A DNA stretch of 64,000 nt from Lineus longissimus (Eukaryota; Nemertea; Pilidiophora; Heteronemertea; Lineidae), in contig NC_088308.1 of NCBI RefSeq assembly GCF_910592395.1, forward strand, positions 2,294,001 through 2,358,000, given 5' to 3'. Under the pieces are notes generated by a model. That model did not search any database, was not told where the DNA came from, and saw only the letters and a list, made by a program, of their open reading frames with translations. Below, piece after piece: positions 55,501 to 64,000 of the stretch (positions are counted from its first letter, which is position 1; each line of letters begins with the position of its first letter). The position numbers and the translations under genes are program-made.

Positions 55501-58500
55501 TTTAACATATTCAAGCCCTGCTGACTTTTCCAATGTTGTTATTCTCTAAAGAACGGAGGCAAAGACTCCCTTTGGGATATTTTTGGAAAGTTTGAACTCC
55601 AAGAAAGATTCTTGACAAGAAATGAAATGGGGGTGCAATGTGCAGGCAGCTGAAGTACTTGGTCACTTTCATATGAAAACCTCAAAGTCTACAGTTTTGT
55701 TATCTTGGTTTATGACCAGAAACTTCTCAAGGATATCAAACAGACACAGAGTCCGAGATGACAAAGGTTTTCATATGAAACTGCCAAGACAAAGAGTGCC
55801 AGTGCAAACGATAGTAGTGCAAAGATTGCAGAAAAATGAACGCATGTTGTTTGTTATGTGCCGACACTGTGACAGTTATGAATTTTTCCTGGGCACTGTA
55901 TCTTTGCGCTGCACCGGACCACAATGACTGTGATAGTACTAACCATATCATTGATGCTGTTTTCTTCAGCAATGGCGAGTCCAGACGATAACTCTTGCGC
56001 CAATTGCATCAGCTCGCGTTCCATTTTCTGGATCTTGTTCTTGAGCTTGTTGAGTTCACTGTTCATGCCCTGGCCCATCATTTTGACCTTCTGTGACAAG
56101 TGCTTCAATTCTGCAGAATCCCGTGCCACGGCGTGTTCCATCCTTACAGCCTGTGCAGCAGTCAGAGATGGTGCAGATGGGACTGTCGAAACTGTCTTTT
56201 CAGATGGGGCAGTTGGAACTGTCTTTGCAGATGGGACATTCGGACCTGTCTTTGCAGATGGGACATTCGGACCTGTCTTTGCAGATGGGACAGTCGGACC
56301 TGTCTTTGCAGATGGGACAGTCGGACCTGTCTTAGCAGATGGGACAGTCGGACCTGTCTGTGCAGATGGTACTGCCGGTGCAGCTGAGGCGGTTGTCTCA
56401 GATTGGACCATTGTTGCAGATGTGATCGGAGCTGCAGATGTGATCGGATCTGCAGATGTGACTGGAGCTGCAGATGTGATCGGATCTGCAGATGTGTCAA
56501 GAGGTGTTGCAGCTGGGATAGATGGTGCAAATGTGGTCATGTCTGTATCACTAAATATTTCACCACCTAGTCCGGACGTCCGTTGGCTATCGCTGTCGAT
56601 TTGTAGACTCATTTCGCTGAATCCTTTGTCCATACTGCTCATGCTATCGATCACGCTCTGCAAGAGCTGTAGCTGGTCTTCAAGTCCTTCCATTCGTTTT
56701 TGAGTGATGTCAAAAATACCCAAGTTGTCTTCAAGCTGGTCAATACGGTCTTTAAGTGTATTCAAAAGTTGTTTGTCTATGTTGGTAGATAGAGAGGAGC
56801 GCCTGCGCGGCAGGGGTTCATCCTGGAGACAGTGTTAAGAGGCAAAGCATGCAGTTAGGTGCAAAAAAGACAAAAACGTGCCGAGAAAATAAGTGCAAAG
56901 AATTTAACTAAAAATTTGCAAAGGAAGGATATGAAAGCAAGGAACCTCATGTTATGACCGCTTGAAACGGCCATTTAAGTTGTGAAGTGCATCAAAAGTT
57001 ATCACAAACATATTTCTGTAACTTCTAAGGTTAAAAGGAGTGTAGTGTGTAATCTATCTAAATCTTCAGGATGTGAGTATTGTGACTTTGCCACAGAAGG
57101 ATGATGAACACCCTGAACCAGCGAAGGCATTTTAAAAGTTCTGAAAATACCCTTACCTACTGTTCTCCCGCAGGATATGATAGCAAGGACTACTAATTAG
57201 CTGAGGAATAGGATACAATTGCAACTAACTGAGAACAGCACCAATTATAATTTCTGTGAATGAAAATAGGCTTACCCGCTCTCTGAGTCGCATGAGGGCA
57301 TCCAAGTCCTCTTTGATTTTCTCGAGTTGAGCAAGCAAGTCATCTGGTACTCCTGCAAGGACATGAAAATATGTTATGCAGGTTACCTTTATTCAGCATG
57401 CTATACTTCTCACCTTAGAAAAGTAACTTTGCTTCAATTTGATTAACAACAATACACTTGGAAATCAAAAATTGTGCAAGTGATGTTGTTTTGACTCTTG
57501 CTAATCAAGGGACGTTTTGGGCCTGTGGATGTTTAAGGCAATGTCACCAGGCCAGAACGAGAAGCTGTGCTCAACCATGGTGGCACAGCACAAACGTCCA
57601 CAAGAGCAAACACAAAGGAAGAGGAAACACTTTTATACTCACCACCCAAGCCTTCAAGGTCAGACTTATTAGCTTTATTTCCAAGTTCCTCCTGAAAATA
57701 TTTCAAGAACGATGACACCAATTTTACAAAACATTCCGTCAATGACTATTTCAGTATCGAAACCGGTTATTAGTAAATATTCTGAAAATGAATTCATTGT
57801 CATCACAGCCTGGTCTAGCAAGATTTTCATGCCACAATGAGACATGTCTACAGATATTATAACTGAAACTATCGTACCCACCCCTTACCTCAATAATGGT
57901 CACCCTAACTTCCAGAGAGTCGTGTCTTACACCAAGTTTACCTAACTTCTCCAGGATATCTTGAAGTTCCTTCGATGGTGAGGAGGACACTGGCCTTTGC
58001 TGAAAGAAAACAGACAAAGAAAGTTTCAGAGAGAGATCACGATGAGGTTGTGAGTAAAAATGAAACATCTTTCGGTTTCAGACGAAATTTGCGATCTTGC
58101 CTCCAGGCAATTTGGTCTTTAGAAAAAAATGGTGATAATACGCAAATGGAGTTTGTCATCGTGTTGAAATATGTTGAGAAGACAATCTTCAGTCAAAATC
58201 TGTGTGAGCTGTGGCCACTGCAATGAGGGCTGCCCTGAGTTTCTTCTATAGGACAATACACAGAGAGTTTGTGGAAATTTGAAAAGGGATAGTTCAATGT
58301 AATTGTTAGTGAAATTGGTCCAAATAACATTTCAAGTTTTGTTTCTTTTCTCTAAGTTGATTGAGAGACCTTTGGGTATGACGAGGAAGTATCGATTACG
58401 TTTTGACCTAAAGGCATCCACACAGTGCAACACCAAATGGTTTGTTGATCCCAAATGTATAGTCCATACAGGTGGAACACTTCAAATTCGTTACACAGGT

Positions 58501-61500
58501 ATTGCATCAAATTGAAGGTTTCTGACGGTATCCGGTCAGTATCAAGTTCAGCTTGTTAATGTTCAATATACGGGGAACACCCACTATTTGCTGATCCCAA
58601 ACTGGAGGCATTGTTTCTTTGGCCAAACACTGCGAAAGTATAGACTAGAGTGTAGGTCGAACCCAAGATGCTGAGGGTTTTGTCAAATGATAGCTCCACC
58701 TGACCTAAGCTTCTATTTTCATTAAATTGACGGCAACTGGCCCAGACTTTGGTCTTTGCCTTTAGAAATAGTCTTGGAAGGGCCTTTTCATGCCTCATTC
58801 ATCTTTAGGCTTAGGATCATTCTCTGATTCTGGTGGGTGATTGCCACGGATTTAGAAATGACCACAACTGTATGATCATGCAGGAACATGCTTCAAGACC
58901 AGAAACGACATGCAGATGACTTATTACTGATTCCTTTTTTGAAAATGACAAATTGCCATGCAGAATATAGTTCAAGTAAATTGCGGTGAAAGCGAAGTGA
59001 ATAATGAGGGCATAAGAATATCAGAGGGAATGTCAGCCTCATTCAGCAAACTGACCAGGGTGCAATGAGTGCAGCAAGTATGGAAGTCAAACTGAAGTCT
59101 CTTGAAGGGTAAGAATTAAACTCATCAATGACGGCAAAGAAACTAAAAATCTAAATCAGCACCCCAACACCTCACAAACGGATGATAGGGATCATGGATG
59201 GACTGTACTTTACGGTAGCAAACAGGGATATTCTAACAAGCACCCCTAGATGATACAATGATTTCCTCATCCAGAAAGTTGGAGTTGGAGGGGAACTGTG
59301 AATAGGGCTTAGCGAGGATCTCACCTACATGTCCTATTGACTATTGTACTCAATCTTACTTGACAGTTTTATGCATTGGATTCATTAATGAAATTGTTTC
59401 TGATTAAATGACTAGAGGGTCAATCAAACTGGTTTCGATATTGCAATTGATTTGAAAAAGATAATATCAAAAGCAGATAGAAAAAAAAGTGTGGAAACAT
59501 GCAATGTACTTCACGCCTTATGCTCTCAACTATGCTTTGTTTACAGTTGCTAGGCAACAACAGGTGAGATAATAAAAACCCTCCTATTCAACAAATATTG
59601 ATACGAAAAAAGATAAAGCATTTCATTGATAGATAATGTCAATAATATATCCAAATCGATTGTGGTTTTAAAATAATCTATGGTTCATTTTTTTTTTTTT
59701 CCCGATGTCAGAGCCTGTCTGAGCATGCAATGTGATGTGTGTGTATCCTTGTAATATACCAAAAATCTCTATCATCCAGATCACAAATGTCAAGTGTTTT
59801 CAAATTAATTTGCCATTCCAGGTGCACGTTCAACTGATTTCTCTATCGATATGGTATTGTATTTGTCACGTTAGAATGGTGTATCATTATCCTGCAAATG
59901 ATAATCTATCGCTGCAACTATGTAGCCACAATTATTACTTCAATGAGTGACATAAAGATCTCTTATTCCTGCAGGTAAAACCAGAAATCACTAGATTTAA
60001 CATTTATACATGTAGCAGGTCGCAGCATGACCAATTATTAGCTCTCAGTTTAAACATTTTAACACTAACCGATGGTACCTTAATCTACCAGAGGCTCCAG
60101 GATCCAAGTTTTACAATAAATAGCACTTCAACTAGATCAAAAAGCCACTCACAACGATTTACTGATAGGAAATGCCTGAATAAGTTGCCTTCATAATCAT
60201 ACCAATTCTTTATGACGAAAATGAGCTTTTATCTGGATTATCCAGCCCATAGAGACCCCATATTGAACTGTACATAAAGTAATACAGAGATTAAATCAGC
60301 TTAGTCGTATTCAGTTGTGTTCCAATCAAAATTCATAACGCTATCTCAATATATGAACCAGAGGCCCATAAAAACATAGGCGTATGCTGATAAATATAAC
60401 AAAATAATGATCAAGTAGACAGTTTTATAAACAAAAAAATATAGTGTATTATATATGCATCAGTGTGATACATGAGAACACTGGAAAAAGAACAGAGGAA
60501 AATTCTAGTTTTGGATCATTCTGAAACGCACAAATTTATGGAGCAAAGACAGGTAAACCTTAATCAGGAAAGGAGAAAGTCTTACCCATATTAGCTTTTT
60601 CTATCGATTTTAAATGGAATAGAAAAAAACAACTTCTATTAAATGATTTCAACTCAAATGATATCACTGAAGCACAATTAAAAGGGATCAGAGCATGGCG
60701 GGTGAACAAGTGACAGTTACCCAATGCCCAAAGAGGTTGTAAGCATGTTCTAATGCCGAACACACTCCTGTTTGTTAAATGAACACTTTCCATCTGATGA
60801 TGGCAGACTCAAAATCGTGTAATCACGAAAGGCACATCTTCTGGGCAAGGATGGGATAGGATAGGCTAAATTAAAGGAAAAGTTAAACCTTACCCGATGC
60901 TGAGGAACAGAAAGTATGATGATGATAAGTTGGTGAAACAAAAGACATCATACTATGAATTAGACAACAAAGTCTTGAAAAGGAGTTATGAAATTAAGTT
61001 TTCCTAAACCTCAACCAATCGTAGAGATAAATTTTTGGCATGAGCTTGTAATGGGGTTTATCACGAAAATTTAGTCAATCAGAACAAACATTTCATATTT
61101 TGTAGATACAACTAAAATCATGTGTTAATCTCTACAAGAGAATCTTTTAAAACATGCATGGCATGGCCGTTCTTATACTTTGACTCAGTAGGAGTAACCC
61201 TCATTCATTCCAATAACCAAATTCAAGTCATAACTTTCTGTAAATTCTGCAGAAGCACTTTCCCAAAGGCAATTGACCAAAATTGCAAAGATATTTCTTA
61301 TTCATTGTCCGAATCGATCTACAGTGTGGTGATGACCGAATTCACCTTATTTGCCAATCATGTCAAGCTGTGAATTCTAAAGTTTTCAAAAATAATTACA
61401 CCCAAGCTGAGAATGTGTATATATTTTACCATCTTTCGACCACGGGTGGCATTAAAATTGGCATGAACATGATGAATATGTCATGAATTTGCTTAACGAA

Positions 61501-63760
61501 ATGTTGGCAAATAATCGCCCACCTTGCACCAATTGAACTTTATAAAGGGAGACTATAGGCAGGAGCCTGTAAGGTCTCATATTAAGTTAATCTCGCAGTT
61601 GCCAAGATGGGTCTTCTTACACTACATTGAAAATATTTGTGCTCAATGGTTGCTTAGCATGAAAGGATCACCATAATTTTGCGATTCAAATATGGTGACC
61701 CAGATGGGCTATGCCATATATAATAGGCAGTATAAGATTCATAAGCTTGGGGTTATGCCTTTATTTTCTTTGATATGTTTGAGGTGTTTTTGCATAAGTG
61801 TGCAGTGAATACCAAAGAGAATGTTTACGTGATGTCAGAGTGTGCGCACAGCCTGAAATACTAATCAAGGTCATTTTTTTTCTTTTTATTTTATCACTAT
61901 TGTGACAGAAAGGATTTATTCCAAGAATTTAATCAGGTTTCTGATACTACTGATAGCTTTTGCCATAAAACTCAAGAAATTTTAGTACTGACAGTGAGAA
62001 GTTATGACTTTGATATGGTTGTCAGGATAATCAAATCCTGCTCAAGAAGTAGGCTAAAATACATGTCATAGGGAAGTTAAAAGTTGTGTTAAAAACTAAC
62101 ATACATGTATCACGGTATGGTACCCTAAATTTTAACACCTCTTGAAAGGTTTTGATTGTTAGTCAGGCAAACAAGCACCAAGAGTCTCAATAGCCTCTGA
62201 GGTTCTCAGCAATACTGTGTTATCTTGAGGTAAACAATATCTAAACTTGTGTTTTCAAGGCATTTAGAGGCACATTAAAGATTGTCCTAGATTAAATATC
62301 AACGGCATTGGTTTGTGTTCTTAGTTAACACAAAAGATTACAACCAAAACTATAAAAGGTTTTAAAACTTGATGTTAAATATTGGAAACAACGTCACTGT
62401 AAAACCAAAAGCCAAGTTCAGAAATATAAGATCAATCAAACAAAATGGTATATTAGTGCCGACACCTCAAATCAATGACAAACAGAAAATGGTCAATATC
62501 TGGTTTCTTCACAATCTTTCTTTTTTCCCCAACAAGCAAAAACTATGTGATACTTACTGCTTCAGTCTGCATGGCCGCTTCGATCGCCTGGGGAGGTGTC
62601 TTTGGCCGGAGATCCTCTCGGATACCTTTGAGCATCTTCTCGAGGGCCGCCCACGTGACAAACCCATCATAGAATTCTGGTGGTGGGCCGGTGTACTGTT
62701 CTATTTTGGGAATATCTGGTATCTTGATGTTTTCTACTTTATCCTTCATTTCTTTCATCTCATTTTTAATCTTTTCCTGTTAAAGTAGAAAGACAAGTTT
62801 CAAAAGTTGAGTATTTAGAATACCAGACACTGCACAATGCCATGATCAATATTACCAATCAACTTCTAGCTCTAAATTCCAGAACACTTTGGTTGCAATG
62901 TATAGTATCATTTTGTGTGTACATGAATTTTTCCGGTACAACTCATTTTCAGAGCAGAGTTATCATATTAGTCTGCTTGATTGTATTGTAATGCTAATGC
63001 CATGATGAGAGATGTCTGACAGGATTCACTGTCCTGCTAACATCAATACTTACAAACATATCCTCAAGGTCCTTTAGCCGTTTTCTCAGTTCGTTCATCT
63101 CACTGTCCCGATTCTGAAAAATACAAATTATTCGTTCAAAAAACTTGAAAACTGAAAATTTGCTTTGACATGCACTGCAATTTTGTCATGCTGAACAAGT
63201 TAAGAAATGTAATTTGCGGAAGAGAATAATCTGTCCGTGTTCAGTAATTTCAGGGGTCGAATAGAATCAAGGCAATCAGCAGTGGCAGTTATTGATTACA
63301 TTTGCTCTCTGCAACCTTGTCTAACATCACACCATGACATATTTATTGATGTAATACACAGAATAATTGATACTAACTGTAATAGGAAATGGACAATTAG
63401 TGCCTAACTTAGACACTTCCTTCAACAACACGGCTTCTTACAATAGCCAGATCAATAAGCCACACGCCATCACGCTCAGGTAGTTCTGACTTGTGTATCG
63501 ATTTTTAACACGAGGAACTAAGAAAAACTACTTTTTCACACAGCCGCATTTATACCTGCAGACCACATTTTGGGCTACATCCCCACACATTCTAATAGTT
63601 TACATTAGACACTCTAAAATGATTTGAAGCAATGCTGAATGATCTTATGCATTGATTGACCACTTACTGAGTTAGCCTCCTCCAGTTGCTTTTTGAGTGC
63701 TTCATTGACAGCTTTGAGGTCCTGAATTTCCTTCAACAAATCTTCAACCATGGACATGAG
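46538..63760 (-). CDS. DUF4795 coiled-coil protein, QRICH2/C16orf96-like (5' end outside window)
   Basis: Exons in transcript order, all phase-consistent: 63668-63760, 63054-63113, 62558-62776, 57889-57999, 57643-57691, 57276-57352, 55944-56822, candidate 54851-54871 and 53897-53980, 52925-53047, 52651-52725, 52167-52277, 51640-51821, 51416-51478, 51054-51155, 48762-48887, 47440-47547, 47155-47193, 46538-46907 (TAA). About 960 aa are visible. The N-terminal part is heptad-rich coiled coil (MVEDLLKEIQDLKAV). A 293-codon exon carries Pro/Thr/Ala-rich tandem repeats. The C-terminal third matches DUF4795: KADKSALDKKVS, FHCISCDRPVDM with its CxxC, PYTTFELEQIRQQ and LGADGHIYKGR. These motifs are shared by vertebrate QRICH2, needed for sperm flagella, and C16orf96. 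A ciliary or flagellar role is inferred by family only. A further possible cassette exon (50453-50512, 60 nt, phase-neutral, weak GTCAGA donor) was seen. The first exon and promoter lie beyond the right edge. Confidence 0.9.
48267..48648. repeat. Foldback element with about 110-bp inverted arms
   Basis: The left arm (48267-48380), with GGTTATCGGAGTCTCATGGA and TTCATGAAAGAACTA, returns inverted in the right arm (about 48533-48648). Between them lies a second, inner inverted pair with CATCGCCATCTTCAGGGC-type sequence and its complement. The transcript could fold into a long branched hairpin. Both ends carry CGTAGATCTA. It lies in the DUF4795 intron between 47547 and 48762. No ORF is seen. It is likely a MITE or foldback transposon. 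Confidence 0.8.
48950..49035. repeat. Polypurine stretch
   Basis: About 85 bases made almost only of A and G on the plus strand. On the sense (minus) strand of the DUF4795 gene this is polypyrimidine, about 60 nt upstream of the acceptor before exon 48762-48887. It may simply be low-complexity sequence. Confidence 0.7.
53897..53980 (-). CDS. Candidate 84-nt cassette exon of the DUF4795 gene
   Basis: A TTTTCAG acceptor and GTAAGG donor bracket 28 open codons in phase 0 at both ends. It encodes two similar segments (VPLPVPVSIEEP and VPLPVSIGGP), that is, an internal duplication. Because it is phase-neutral it can be included or skipped without a frameshift. No family match is known to me, so its use needs transcript data. 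Confidence 0.5.
54851..54871 (-). CDS. Candidate 21-nt microexon of the DUF4795 gene
   Basis: A GTGTTACAG acceptor and GTAACC donor enclose exactly seven codons (DLKDRQK) in phase 0, matching the phases of the flanking exons at 55944 and 53047. The charged peptide suits a coiled coil. It is a splice-motif prediction only, and too short to be found by ORF methods. Confidence 0.45.
56188..56370 (-). repeat. 24-nt coding minisatellite, about 7 copies
   Basis: Inside the 879-nt exon of the DUF4795 gene, a 24-nt unit encoding VPSAKTGP(T/N) repeats about seven times in frame. The outer copies degenerate (APSEKTVS, VPSAQTGP). Copies differ by few bases, so the length is likely polymorphic. The frame stays open through all copies. 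Confidence 0.93.
56416..56496 (-). repeat. 18-nt coding repeat, about 4.5 copies
   Basis: A separate 18-nt unit (GCAGATGTGATCGGAKCT on the plus strand) encodes alternating ITSAAP and ITSADP hexapeptides in the same exon of the DUF4795 gene. It lies next to the 24-nt minisatellite but has a different period. Confidence 0.88.
58003..62557 (-). other. Large intron of the DUF4795 gene, 4.5 kb
   Basis: It separates the phase-0 exons at 62558-62776 and 57889-57999. No convincing further exon, repeat or RNA gene was seen. It contains a T-run of about 15 nt at 59687-59701. Short open frames here have no recognisable motifs. Confidence 0.5.
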
Positions 63761-64000
63761 CTGAAAAGAAATTCATAACCGATTTTCTACACTGGACGGT
63801 GAAGGTATTGGGGCTCCGCTCAAGCCTGGCTGAATCTGCACAGGGAACATCTTCATTAAGGTGGTTAACTATCAGGATCTTTTGAGTGACAACCATACGG
63901 ACACCCACACAAAATAGACAAGACTTAGAAATACAAACAAACTGCACATTTCAATCTTTGAATGTAGCATTATGTAGTTTGGGTAATAAACTTTATTAAG

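Noticed and set aside
55924-56703. 259-codon plus-strand ORF with repeated FADGT motifs
   Set aside because: It is antisense to the minisatellite-containing exon of the DUF4795 gene, and its repeats mirror that coding repeat.
60888-60912. 6-nt microexon (CAT CGG) in the large DUF4795 intron
   Set aside because: Acceptor-like and donor-like motifs are present, but a two-codon exon cannot be told from chance.

Overview
This is a eukaryotic, animal-type genomic window: split genes with GT-AG introns, about 38-40% GC by eye, no operons or Shine-Dalgarno signals. The gene content (a USP31/USP43-type deubiquitinase, an MGMT-type DNA repair protein, a PP1-like phosphatase, a DUF4795/QRICH2-like coiled-coil protein), an intact BEL/Pao retrotransposon and several MITE-like elements point to an invertebrate metazoan, probably marine (lophotrochozoan or invertebrate deuterostome). 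The species cannot be fixed from the sequence alone. Exon coordinates were read by hand from splice signals, reading-frame phase and family motifs.

Layout. 1-7933 (-): USP31/43-like ubiquitin hydrolase, start codon at 7933, running off the left edge. 7934-9146: intergenic and probable head-to-head promoter region. 9147-10240 (+): three-exon MGMT-like O6-alkylguanine-DNA alkyltransferase. 10241-14029: MGMT 3' flank with small tandem repeats, then the likely long 3' UTR of the next gene. 14030-17926 (-): nine-exon PP1-like serine/threonine phosphatase, complete at 313 aa. 18011-25248 (-): full-length BEL/Pao LTR retrotransposon with two 722-bp LTRs that I read as identical, a 5-bp target duplication and one uninterrupted Gag-Pol frame, sitting about 85 bp upstream of the phosphatase ATG. 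25254-28518: non-coding, with one 321-bp MITE and one MITE-like fragment. 28519-43693: about 15.2 kb array of 12 tandem units of about 1.27 kb, each with a tRNA-like Pol III promoter module. 43694-46537: non-coding. 46538-63760 (-, continuing beyond the right edge): DUF4795 coiled-coil gene with at least 17 exons plus two or three candidate small cassette exons.

The four host genes are unrelated in function (ubiquitin removal, DNA alkyl repair, dephosphorylation, probably cilia or flagella). The most unusual structure is the tandem array. Its units are near-identical, fall into two subtypes with a duplicated three-unit block, contain an old internal duplication, and carry a tRNA-derived A-box/B-box segment followed by a T-run. 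The second is the very young BEL/Pao insertion at the 5' end of the phosphatase gene.
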